This document shows positions 28,097 to 35,762 of a DNA stretch of 64,000 nt, piece after piece. The notes below the pieces were generated by a model that searched no databases, had not been told where the DNA came from, and saw only the letters and a list, made by a program, of their open reading frames with translations. The DNA comes from an uncultured Flavobacteriaceae bacterium. GTDB lineage: Bacteria > Bacteroidota > Bacteroidia > Flavobacteriales > Flavobacteriaceae. The stretch lies in assembly GCA_905479475.1 (NCBI GenBank), contig CAJQMT010000021.1, forward strand, positions 28,149 through 92,148. The letters are read 5' to 3'. Position 1 is the stretch's first letter, and every line of letters starts with the position of its first letter. Made by a program: the position numbers and the translations under genes.

Positions 28097-29332
28097 CTAT
28101 TCGAATTTTAAAGCAGTGACTGGACTTATTTTTGTGATAATCACAGAGGGAATGAGCAACATAAACAGGCAAAGAAGTAAGGTGCCGAGATTCAACAAAA
28201 ACACCTGTCCAAAGTTTATAGAAACAGGCACCTGAGACACATAATACGTTTCAGGGTCTAATGGAACTATGCCAAAATAAGACTGCAACAACAAAAGTGT
28301 CAATCCAATCAAATTCCCCCAAAATAAACCGCGTACAATCAAATATGAAGCATTGTACAAAAACACTTTTCGCACACTCCAATTCGTCGCTCCGAGTGCT
28401 TTTAACAAGCCGATACTTTGTGTTCTTTCTAAAACAAGCACCAAAAGCGCTGTGATCATATTGATTCCAGCTACTAAAATCATGATTCCGATAATAACGT
28501 ACATATTGGTATCAAACAAATGCAACCATTCAAAAATAGCTGGATAACTTTCTAAAATTGTATGACTGTCCAAGGTAGAAGGAATTTCACTGTAAATGGC
28601 AACTCCTTTGGCTTGTAATTCTTCAAAATCATCCAATAGAATTTCAAAACCTCCTACTTGATTCTCTTGCCATTTGTTGAGTTTTTGAATTTGACGAATG
28701 TCTCCCAAAAAGAAGGTTTTGTCAAATTCTTGAAAGCCTGAATTATAAATACCTACTACTTGAAAAACACGCCTGTTCGGTATTGCTTGCTGATTTTCTT
28801 TTAAAAAGTAAGTATCAAAGGTAGCATTCAAAACAAGGCCCAACCTGTCTGAAAGTGTTTTGGACAACAAAACCTCATTGGAACGCGGTCCAGAAAAATC
28901 GGGAAGTTTTCCTGCCAACAAATATGGAGCGATACGCGACCAATCATACGTTGCATCTACGCCTTTCAAAACCACTCCTTCAAAATCTTTTTCCGTCCGA
29001 ATCACCCCTGCTTTGGTAGCATATACCTGAACGGACTTTATCCCTGAAACGGTATTGAAATTTGGGTAAAAATCTTGGTGTTTGGAAATGGGTTTCTGGG
29101 TGGCTGTGGAATAATTATTGTCGTAATTGACCACTGATACATGCCCTTGAAAAACACTGATTTTTTCACGAATTTTACGCTGTAACCCTACTCCTGTAGC
29201 GACCGTAATCAACATCATGACCATGCCTAAAGCGATGGCTGAAATTGCAATTTTTATTATTGGAGACGAAATACTACTTTTATACTTTTTAGAGGTGGTA
29301 AATCGCTTGGCTAAAAATAATTCGTAATTCAA
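28097..29332 (-). CDS. ABC transporter permease, LolC/LolE (FtsX) family
   Basis: 411 residues from the TTG at 29332 (MNYELFLAKRF). No ATG is available nearby; a TTG at 29395 would add 21 residues, but a -7 motif at 29356-29363 falls inside that extension. One N-terminal helix (IIKIAISAIALGMVMMLITVATGVGL), a large periplasmic loop (roughly 60-270) and three C-terminal helices: the MacB/LolE layout. Such permeases pull lipoproteins from the cytoplasmic membrane with the LolD ATPase and LolA. No ATPase gene is adjacent. Divergent from the NamZ gene, with which its 5' region overlaps. Confidence 0.87.
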   Translation of the reverse strand: MNYELFLAKRFTTSKKYKSSISSPIIKIAISAIALGMVMMLITVATGVGLQRKIREKISVFQGHVSVVNYDNNYSTATQKPISKHQDFYPNFNTVSGIKSVQVYATKAGVIRTEKDFEGVVLKGVDATYDWSRIAPYLLAGKLPDFSGPRSNEVLLSKTLSDRLGLVLNATFDTYFLKENQQAIPNRRVFQVVGIYNSGFQEFDKTFFLGDIRQIQKLNKWQENQVGGFEILLDDFEELQAKGVAIYSEIPSTLDSHTILESYPAIFEWLHLFDTNMYVIIGIMILVAGINMITALLVLVLERTQSIGLLKALGATNWSVRKVFLYNASYLIVRGLFWGNLIGLTLLLLQSYFGIVPLDPETYYVSQVPVSINFGQVFLLNLGTLLLCLFMLLIPSVIITKISPVTALKFE

Positions 29333-29344
29333 ATTGATAGAGTC

Positions 29345-30586
29345 ATGTTGCAAGTCAAAAATACATATATTTTTTCGGTAATCGACTCTTGGCAATTGCT
29401 ATTTACATTAAAAAACAAACGCACGTTTTTTTTGAGTGCCTTTTTTTTAACTGCTTGTTTTTTTGCATCTTGTCAGACCGCTCCAATTGAAGTAGGCGCG
29501 AACGCTACAAAAGAATACTTCCCCCTACTGCATTCCAAAAAAATAGGTATTGTAGCCAACCAAACGTCTGTAATTTTCAAGAACAAACTGCAAACTCGAT
29601 ACACTCATTTGGTAGATTCTTTGCAAAATTCTGGAATGGATGTGCAGCGTGTCTTTTCACCGGAACACGGGTTTCGAGGCAACGCAGATGCTTCAGAACA
29701 CGTCTCGGATGGCGCTGATACACAAACAGGAATTCCCATCGTCTCGTTGTACGGAAAAAATAAAAAACCCAGTCCAGCACAACTCAAAGACTTGGACATC
29801 CTTGTCTTTGACATTCAAGATGTGGGGGTTCGATTCTATACCTATATCTCCACTTTGCATTACGTGATGGAAGCTTGTGCTGAAAACAACATACCTCTTA
29901 TTTTGTTGGACCGTCCCAACCCGAATGGACATTATATAGACGGGCCTACTCTAAAAATGGAACACCGAAGTTTTGTGGGCATGCATCCGGTTCCGCTGGT
30001 CTATGGAATGACCATTGGTGAATATGCAAAAATGATCCAAGGAGAACAATGGTTGCAAAATAATGTGCAATGCGATTTGACGGTGGTTCCTCTCAAAAAC
30101 TACAACCATCAGACCAGCTATCCTCTTCCCATACGTCCTTCCCCAAACCTACCGAATGACTTGGCCATCAATTTGTATCCGAGTCTTGGTTTTTTCGAGG
30201 GAACCACCATCAACGCGGGACGTGGAAGTGAATTCCAATTCCAACGCTACGGGGCTCCTTGGTTTTTAAAAACTGCTTTTTCGTACATCCCAAAACCTAA
30301 TTTTGGTGCCAAATACCCAAAACACCGCAACAAAATTTGTTACGGGGTGGATTTGTCAAAACACGAAAAAATTGCCAAAGTAAACATCGCATGGTTGAAA
30401 GATGCTTATCAGAAATCTCCAAACAAAGAAAATTTCTTTGGCAAAACGTTTACCGTTCACGCAGGAAACAGGCATCTCAGAGAACAATTGGAAAAAAATT
30501 ATACTGTCAAAGCCATTGAGAAATCTTGGAAAAAAGACTTAAAGCAATTCAAAAAAATCAGAGAGAAATACCTGCGTTACCCGTAA
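29345..30586 (+). CDS. namZ: Exo-beta-N-acetylmuramidase NamZ (DUF1343) lipoprotein
   Basis: 413 residues from the ATG at 29345. A TTG at 29396 would start just before the lipoprotein signal (KRTFFLSAFFLTACFFASCQ), and since lipoprotein signals are normally N-terminal, that later start, giving 396 residues, is a real alternative. DUF1343 proteins such as NamZ remove N-acetylmuramic acid from the non-reducing end of cell-wall glycans. Seen: KKIGIVANQTSVI, RVFSPEHGFRGNADASEHV, SLYGKNKKPSPAQLKDLDILVFDIQDVGVRFYTYISTLHYVMEA, DRPNPNGHYIDGP and FEGTTINAGRGSEFQFQRYGAPW, all typical. Probably acts in the periplasm in peptidoglycan recycling or in scavenging. Confidence 0.9.
   Translation: MLQVKNTYIFSVIDSWQLLFTLKNKRTFFLSAFFLTACFFASCQTAPIEVGANATKEYFPLLHSKKIGIVANQTSVIFKNKLQTRYTHLVDSLQNSGMDVQRVFSPEHGFRGNADASEHVSDGADTQTGIPIVSLYGKNKKPSPAQLKDLDILVFDIQDVGVRFYTYISTLHYVMEACAENNIPLILLDRPNPNGHYIDGPTLKMEHRSFVGMHPVPLVYGMTIGEYAKMIQGEQWLQNNVQCDLTVVPLKNYNHQTSYPLPIRPSPNLPNDLAINLYPSLGFFEGTTINAGRGSEFQFQRYGAPWFLKTAFSYIPKPNFGAKYPKHRNKICYGVDLSKHEKIAKVNIAWLKDAYQKSPNKENFFGKTFTVHAGNRHLREQLEKNYTVKAIEKSWKKDLKQFKKIREKYLRYP
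29356..29363 (-). promoter_or_regulatory. -7 promoter motif for the permease gene
   Basis: TATTTTTG on the minus strand, 23 bp before the TTG at 29332. The site lies inside the first codons of the divergent NamZ gene. Confidence 0.5.
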
Positions 30587-30641
30587 TTTTTTTATGTAAA
30601 ACAAGGCTGTTCGTTTGAAAAATCATCGACGAAATCACTCT

Positions 30642-30671
30642 TTGTAGAAATTGAGATTTTAGCTATATTAG
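30642..30671 (+). promoter_or_regulatory. Promoter-like element R0 (TTG-N19-TATATT)
   Basis: TTG at 30642-30644, 19 bases, then TATATTAG at 30664-30671. The same spacing and the TATATT box recur at R1 (31489-31545) and R2 (33841-33897). A start about seven bases downstream would place the RNA 5' end at the palindrome 30677-30772. Confidence 0.45.
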
Positions 30672-30676
30672 CGACC

Positions 30677-30772
30677 ACAATGTTCGCTTGTTTTTTGCAC
30701 GTTTTTGCGCACAAATGTGCGCACTCCATCACAGCACATTTGTGCGCAAAAAAGTAGCAGAAAGAACATTGT
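30677..30772. repeat. Long palindromic element before the membrane-protein gene
   Basis: Inner arms of 19 bp are perfect (30702-30720 and 30734-30752), loop 13 bases; outer 9-bp arms (30677-30685 and 30764-30772) are also perfect inverted copies. The inner arms are GC-richer than the surroundings (TTTTTGCGCACAAATGTGC). It contains no coding frame. It could form a large RNA hairpin or a cruciform; it is not followed by a T run, so it is not a standard terminator. Confidence 0.85.
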
Positions 30773-30828
30773 ATCCAAATAAAAATTTACTTTTGAGCTT
30801 TCGAGCGGTAAACCAATAGAAAAAAAAT

Positions 30829-31440
30829 ATGAAAAAACTTGCTAGTTACATTTTAGAAGTCGTGATTTTAAGTCTTTTAATGAGCCTACCTCCTTTGTTC
30901 GTTTGGATAGATTTTACAATTTTGAATATAAATGTGTCTGAATGGTCATTGACCGAATTGACCCAAGAACTTGCATTGCTGGCTTCTTTTGGTATTCTCT
31001 TTGTAAAAACCTACAAAAACTCCCAAAAAAGCGGGTTTTTGACATTGTTAATGGGCCTGTTCCTAGTGATGTTTATTCGAGAAGGAGATTATTTTTGGGA
31101 CAAAATAATGAGAGGACTGTGGACCATTTTAGCAATTGTGACTTTTTTCATCACGGTCTACTTTGCTTACAAACAAAGAGAAACCATTTTCCCAAGTCTT
31201 TCCACTTATTGGAATACAAGAGGCTTTGGCTATCTCATGATGGGTTTGTTGATGGTGCTCCTATTCAGTCGAATTTTTGGTACGGGAAGCTTGTGGAGAG
31301 TCATTTTAAAAGAAAACTACATGGGTGATTTCAAAACAGCTGTCCAAGAAGGGCTTGAACTCTTGGGCTACTTGCTGCTTTTTTATGGTGTCGTATCGAT
31401 CTCTAAGAGTTCCCAAATTGAGGGTCAACCAAAGGACTGA
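30829..31440 (+). CDS. Membrane protein of unknown function
   Basis: 203 residues, about six hydrophobic helices (near 5-25, 43-60, 66-84, 95-115, 133-152, 172-190). No recognised family; conserved-looking charged motifs are MFIREGDYFWDKIMRG in the middle and EGLELLGYLLLFYG near the C-terminus. The EG-L-E-LLGY ending resembles a motif in other small uncharacterised membrane proteins. Preceded by the palindrome and R0 element, so its transcription or translation may be affected by them. Confidence 0.7.
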   Translation: MKKLASYILEVVILSLLMSLPPLFVWIDFTILNINVSEWSLTELTQELALLASFGILFVKTYKNSQKSGFLTLLMGLFLVMFIREGDYFWDKIMRGLWTILAIVTFFITVYFAYKQRETIFPSLSTYWNTRGFGYLMMGLLMVLLFSRIFGTGSLWRVILKENYMGDFKTAVQEGLELLGYLLLFYGVVSISKSSQIEGQPKD

Positions 31441-31488
31441 TTCTCCTCTCGAGTGCACCTAGGTTCTCTAACCTCTTCACTTATCTCC

Positions 31489-31545
31489 AAACTTGCCCTT
31501 CTGTTACATCCCTGCTTGTAAATTTTGGAGCTTTGGCTATATTTA
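31489..31545 (+). repeat. Direct repeat R1 with promoter-like core
   Basis: 57-bp element that aligns without gaps to R2 at 33841-33897 (48 of 57 bases identical by my count). It contains TTG at 31516-31518, a 19-base spacer and TATATTTA at 31538-31545. A 27-codon reading frame begins at the ATG at 31555 (MKKGSSSIQNNSFENSNAKS...), ending at 31638; it is covered by the hairpin below and is probably not a gene. Confidence 0.7.
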
Positions 31546-31568
31546 TCGTTAGCTATGAAAAAAGGAAG

Positions 31569-31639
31569 TTCATCCATCCAAAACAACTCGTTCGAAAATA
31601 GCAACGCTAAATCGTTACGATTTTTTTTGGATGGATGAA
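31569..31639. repeat. Inverted repeat after R1
   Basis: Perfect 15-bp arms (31569-31583 and 31625-31639) around a 41-base loop, which itself contains the small palindrome AATCGTTACGATT (31612-31624). It starts about 20 bases after the predicted R1 transcription start. No gene is otherwise seen in 31441-31769. Confidence 0.8.
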
Positions 31640-31769
31640 TTTTCAATTTCACAACAATTGATTTATTTGAGTAAAACCCAAACCTTGTTTTGTCCAGAAG
31701 ATAAATATGAAAAATGTTTTTATTTCTTGAGATAAAATAAGTTAGTATTGATTATAAATTAAAAAGTCT

Positions 31770-32663
31770 ATGAAATTAACTAAACTCGAAGTACTTTTAT
31801 TGTTTATTCTAATTAATTCTTGTTCTGTTGATGAAGAACATTTAGAAAATTCTAACACGAATAACAAAATTAAAAAGATAAAAGACTCAGAATTAAAGCA
31901 TGAACCACCTATCATTCTTTATGATGATTTACCCACAAAAGAAGAAGACGATAGTTTATCGTATTTTGTCATACAAGGAAATCATTGGGATAAGACTAAC
32001 CTCACATATTTTCATCAAAATAGCACATCTGATATCGCAAATAATGAGGAAAGAATTGCTATAAGGCAAGCGTTCGATTTATGGTCCGAAGTTACCCCCC
32101 TAGTTTTTAGTGAAGTTAACGCTGCTACAAATGCAGATATTGTCATTGCTTTTGAAATAGGTGATCATGGTGATGGTTCTCCTTTTGATAATGGAGGTAC
32201 TGTCGGTTCTGATGGACCTAGAAGAAATGTTTTAGCACATGCTTTTTTTCCATCTCCAAATGATGAAAGTTTAGCTGGAGATATTCATTTTGATGATTTT
32301 GAAAACTGGACTTTAGATGAACGAGCTCCTTTTACAGGACAACCCATTGATATAGTAACAGTTGCAGCACACGAAATTGGTCACGCATTAGGACTAAGAC
32401 ATACGGATATAGAAGGTGCTCTCATGTATCCTTCTTATAATGGTTCTCATAGGTTTTTACATTTTGATGATATCGAAGGAATACAAACAATTTATGGCCG
32501 TAATTTGTTTGAAACAACTCCAATTATTGATAACATTGGCAGTCATAGCACAAAGACTGTATTTTATTTTAGTGATGTAAATGGAGACGGAAAGTCCGAT
32601 AAAATTTACTGGAATCGTGATGCTTTTAGTGGTGCTGTAAGAGTGTTTCTTGCAAATGACTAA
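31770..32663 (+). CDS. Matrixin-type zinc metalloprotease lipoprotein, C-terminus shortened
   Basis: 297 residues. Lipoprotein signal with lipobox Cys18 (LINSC). Residues about 65-243 are a matrixin catalytic domain: structural-zinc region HGDGSPFD (133-140) with H157 and H173, the zinc-binding HEIGHALGLRH (201-211) and the Met-turn ALMYPSY (217-223). It lacks the 'cysteine switch' propeptide motif. The last 30 residues are a single FG-GAP/VCBS-like calcium loop (DVNGDGKSDKIYWNRD) that stops at VFLAND, where more repeats would be expected, so the gene may have lost its 3' part. Inference: surface or periplasmic protease. Codon choice looks more AT-rich than in the housekeeping genes. Confidence 0.87.
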   Translation: MKLTKLEVLLLFILINSCSVDEEHLENSNTNNKIKKIKDSELKHEPPIILYDDLPTKEEDDSLSYFVIQGNHWDKTNLTYFHQNSTSDIANNEERIAIRQAFDLWSEVTPLVFSEVNAATNADIVIAFEIGDHGDGSPFDNGGTVGSDGPRRNVLAHAFFPSPNDESLAGDIHFDDFENWTLDERAPFTGQPIDIVTVAAHEIGHALGLRHTDIEGALMYPSYNGSHRFLHFDDIEGIQTIYGRNLFETTPIIDNIGSHSTKTVFYFSDVNGDGKSDKIYWNRDAFSGAVRVFLAND

Positions 32664-32686
32664 ATCTCTAACAATAGGACTTCTAG

Positions 32687-33742
32687 ATGAAAAAAATAAC
32701 CCAAAAAATTAGAAAAATTAAAAAAGTTGTGAGCGACAGATCTTATCATCTACGACATAAAAGACAAGCCCTAATGGTTTTAAAAAATATCGAATCTGTA
32801 AAAGGAAAAACGGATCCTAAACTAATCAAACTCGCTGACAACTATGCGAAAGAAGTACTTGGGTCTAAAAAATTTTCACCTTGGCTTTATGTTTACAGTG
32901 CTATGCGTGAAAAATTTATGGAAGGATGGATTCCTGATAATTATTATGGCAGAATATTGGTCCCCAAACTGAAAGGGGATTATGGTAAAATAGCAGATTA
33001 CAATTCTTTGACGAATAAAATTTTTAGCGGTTCTAATTTTCCGGATATTGTTTATTTCTCAAACGGACTTTGGCTATCTTCAGAATATGAGGTCTTATCA
33101 AAAATTGAAGTAGTAAAGATTCTTAACACTGAAGATTCCTTATTCTTATTTAAAACGGACAACTCTTGTCAAGGAAAAGGAGTTCATTTTCTTAAAAAAG
33201 AAAACTTCACAATTGCCTTTTTAGAGTCTTTGGGTAACGGTGTCATACAACGATATATTGATCAACATCCTTTTTTCCAAGACATCTCTCCCAATTCTGT
33301 AGCCACCATAAGAATCACAAGTGTAATCAACAATCACGGGGAGGTTTCTGTAAACGCTTGCTATTTACGAGTGGGTAGAAATTTTGACACACATGTCAAA
33401 TCTAGTTCCCATATTAGAATTCCTGTAAATCTGACTACCGGAACATTGGACGAGCATGGCTATTCAACAAAATGGCATAAAATTAAGGAACACCCAGATA
33501 CTAAATTTATTTTTCAACATAAAAAAATACCACACTTTGAAAAATTTCTTTCGACAGCAATTGAACTCCATAAAATGGTGCCCTTTGCAATTTGTATTGG
33601 CTGGGATATGATTATCGATACGCATGATGATATACAAATTATGGAATGGAATGGGGCTCATAACGATATTAAATTTTCGGAAGCTACACAGGGACCTTGT
33701 TTTTCAAATTTAGGATGGGATACATTATGGAAGGAAAACTAA
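32687..33742 (+). CDS. Sugar-transfer-associated ATP-grasp protein
   Basis: 351 residues. Matches the ATPgrasp_ST type: an N-terminal helical region (1-110), then ATP-grasp fold with LFKTDNSCQGKGVHFL (K156 and GKG 163-165), QRYIDQHPFFQDISPNSVATIRITSV, IRIPVNLTTGTLDEHG, and the metal-binding segment IGWDMIIDTHDDIQIMEWNGAHN (D307, E320, N322). Such proteins usually occur in polysaccharide or lipid-glycan loci, where they attach an amino acid or other acid to a sugar or carrier. No glycosyltransferase is next to it here. It starts 23 bp after the protease gene; the pair are probably one transcript and lie between repeats R1 and R2. Confidence 0.85.
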   Translation: MKKITQKIRKIKKVVSDRSYHLRHKRQALMVLKNIESVKGKTDPKLIKLADNYAKEVLGSKKFSPWLYVYSAMREKFMEGWIPDNYYGRILVPKLKGDYGKIADYNSLTNKIFSGSNFPDIVYFSNGLWLSSEYEVLSKIEVVKILNTEDSLFLFKTDNSCQGKGVHFLKKENFTIAFLESLGNGVIQRYIDQHPFFQDISPNSVATIRITSVINNHGEVSVNACYLRVGRNFDTHVKSSSHIRIPVNLTTGTLDEHGYSTKWHKIKEHPDTKFIFQHKKIPHFEKFLSTAIELHKMVPFAICIGWDMIIDTHDDIQIMEWNGAHNDIKFSEATQGPCFSNLGWDTLWKEN

Positions 33743-33840
33743 CAGACTAATTTACCTCCCTCTCTCACGCAAATAACATCGCCTTCTAAGATACATTGAC
33801 AAAATGTGGCATGCCGCACTCGCAAGCCCACATAATTCCT

Positions 33841-33897
33841 AAACTTGCCCTACTATTACATCCCTGCTTGTGAATTTTTAAAGTCTGGCTATATTCA
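33841..33897 (+). repeat. Direct repeat R2 with promoter-like core
   Basis: Ungapped 57-bp copy of R1. TTG at 33868-33870, 19 bases, TATATTCA at 33890-33897. An imperfect long inverted repeat follows (around 33904-33920 against 34004-34022), echoing the palindromes behind R0 and R1. The rest of 33743-34155 shows no gene. Confidence 0.7.
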
Positions 33898-34155
33898 CTT
33901 GTTCAGTCATGCAAAAAAACATGAATACGTGATTTTCAAGCCTGAAATTGCTGCATAAATAAATGCTATAACAATATATCCAGACCCGTAAAACATCCTT
34001 TGGCGTTTTTTTTGAAATGGACTTTGACAGATTAAAATGAAAAAAAGTACCCAAAACTTCTGCACATCCGGTCTTTATAGGTGTTTCAGAAGTGCTAAAA
34101 GTGTTTGTGTAAATAAGATGTGTGGAATTTCAACAATAACACGAAAAAATCTAAA

Positions 34156-34515
34156 ATGAACATAGAAAGTTTAATTAATAAAATTAAAATCTTTAGAGAG
34201 TTAGTAATTGATTCTGGATTTAAAAGAAACGTTATTGACTTCAAACAATCAATTGCACAAGCACAAAATCAGAGTCTCATTTTTATGAAAGGGCTTTCTG
34301 AAAAAGTAAAAGAAAACCTTATTTACTTTGAAAACAACTCTCTTCATAGTGAATTGAGAAGTGTTTTAAGAGAAAATGAAACAGATATCTCAACTGAATT
34401 GAGAACTGAAACTGCAACTGTAAGAGAGAGATTGAAAAAGCTTGACGAAAAAGAAAAGCAACTATTGTTAGACAAATACACAATTAAAGAAGAAGACAAA
34501 AAAAAAGAGGAATAA
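34156..34515 (+). CDS. Small coiled-coil-like protein of unknown function
   Basis: 119 residues from the ATG at 34156 (an in-frame start at 34120 is possible but puts a basic stretch first). Helical and highly charged: MNIESLINKIKIFRELVIDSGFKRNVIDF then RETATVRERLKKLDEKEKQLLLDKYTIKEEDKKKEE at the C-terminus, the latter with a strong coiled-coil pattern. No signal or membrane helix. No family recognised. It lies behind R2 in the accessory region and may belong to that cassette. Confidence 0.5.
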   Translation: MNIESLINKIKIFRELVIDSGFKRNVIDFKQSIAQAQNQSLIFMKGLSEKVKENLIYFENNSLHSELRSVLRENETDISTELRTETATVRERLKKLDEKEKQLLLDKYTIKEEDKKKEE

Positions 34516-34649
34516 AACACTACCCACAACAATTGCTAGCTCTCGCTACTGCTCATAGCCTAAACCGTTACTCACAAAAAGAATGGCACAAAAAAACTTA
34601 TCCAAAAATAAAGTATTTTGACCTCAGCACTGCACAGCTTCATAAACGG

Positions 34650-34994
34650 CTAAAAACAAGAAAAACGAACAAAGTCCTTTCCTATTTTTATTTTGGCAAT
34701 CGCATACTTCTTTGCATTGACTTGCAATTTGAAAAATTTGATGTGGGGAAATTCTTGTAGAAAAGCAATAAGTTCAGAAACCACAAAATTATTTTCAAAA
34801 ACAAACGTGTCAAAATTTTCAGCTTCACCGGCAAAACTCGCAACATCTAGCAATTGCATCAACCGCAAAGAAAACACTGCGGACTCCCCTTCAAAAGAAA
34901 CACAAAGATCTTTCGCATAGAATTCCTTTTCAGCAACAGCATCCCCGTAAAAACAAGCATAAAATTTTGATTTCCGTAGCGGTCTGACAGGCAT
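34650..34994 (-). CDS. Hypothetical protein next to the YkgJ gene
   Basis: 114 residues, MPVRPLRKSKFYACFYGDAVAEKEFYAKDLCVSF... No signal, no recognised family. It begins nine bases after the stop of the YkgJ-type gene on the same strand, which supports a real gene in an operon. The C-terminus (GKDFVRFSCF) ends abruptly near the accessory region boundary and may be shortened. Confidence 0.5.
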   Translation of the reverse strand: MPVRPLRKSKFYACFYGDAVAEKEFYAKDLCVSFEGESAVFSLRLMQLLDVASFAGEAENFDTFVFENNFVVSELIAFLQEFPHIKFFKLQVNAKKYAIAKIKIGKDFVRFSCF

Positions 34995-35003
34995 TTTAAA
35001 ATA

Positions 35004-35546
35004 CTACGATTTGGAACGAAACTTGGTCTGTGGCTTCCCTACAAGCGGCAAACGCTTCTTTACATTCTCTACAATATTGAAAGCCGCTGGGCAAATAGAC
35101 GCATTGGTCACTGTCAAATCCGTGATTTGGAAAAATTTCCGTCGATTCGTATGCGGGTATTCCGCACAAGCTTTCGGACGCACCTCATAAATAGAACAGC
35201 TGTTGTCGCTTTCATTTAAAAAATGACAAGGAACCGTTCGCAAAACATAAAAATCATCCGAATCGCGCTCCAAAAACTGCTCCATAAACTGGGCCTCTTT
35301 CATTCGAAAATGCTTCGAAATGCGCTGAATGTCTTTTTCTGTAAAAATAGGACTCGATGTTTTGCAACAATTCGCACATTCCAAACAATCTGTTTTTTCA
35401 AACTCTTCCTTGTGTAATTCCTGCATCACCACATCCAAATTTTTCGGAACTCTACGTTTCAAACGCTGAAAGTACTTGAGCGATTCTTTTTCTACATCCT
35501 TTGACAATTTTGGCAATTCCGCCAATCTTTTTTCCATTTCTGTCAT
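35004..35546 (-). CDS. YkgJ family cysteine-cluster protein
   Basis: 180 residues from the ATG at 35546 (MTEMEKRLAELPKLSKDVEKESLKYF); the open frame continues to 35624 but that N-terminus is not like the family. Seen: the CLECANCCK cluster, then CHFLNESDNSCSIYEVRPKACAEYPHTN, giving the eight or so cysteines that bind zinc or an iron-sulfur centre in this family. Biochemical function is not established. The hypothetical gene at 34650 follows directly. Confidence 0.85.
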   Translation of the reverse strand: MTEMEKRLAELPKLSKDVEKESLKYFQRLKRRVPKNLDVVMQELHKEEFEKTDCLECANCCKTSSPIFTEKDIQRISKHFRMKEAQFMEQFLERDSDDFYVLRTVPCHFLNESDNSCSIYEVRPKACAEYPHTNRRKFFQITDLTVTNASICPAAFNIVENVKKRLPLVGKPQTKFRSKS

Positions 35547-35734
35547 GCGTTCTTTGGGTGCTTTTGTATATCCTGCAAAGATAGGATTTATTCTTATGTG
35601 TTGGCACATCACATCTACTCCCATTTTTCACAAAACCACCAACAACTAGCTCTCCAGAAAAAACGGGCCCTCAATTTTTTTAGAGACGCTTCGTAAGTTT
35701 TCCGAGATATTCGCAATTAACCGTCAAGAATTCA

Positions 35735-35742
35735 TAAATTTG
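35735..35742 (+). promoter_or_regulatory. -7 promoter motif for argS
   Basis: TAAATTTG, 20 bp before the argS ATG at 35763; fits TAnnTTTG. Confidence 0.5.
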
Positions 35743-35762
35743 CACCACAAATTTCACAACAG

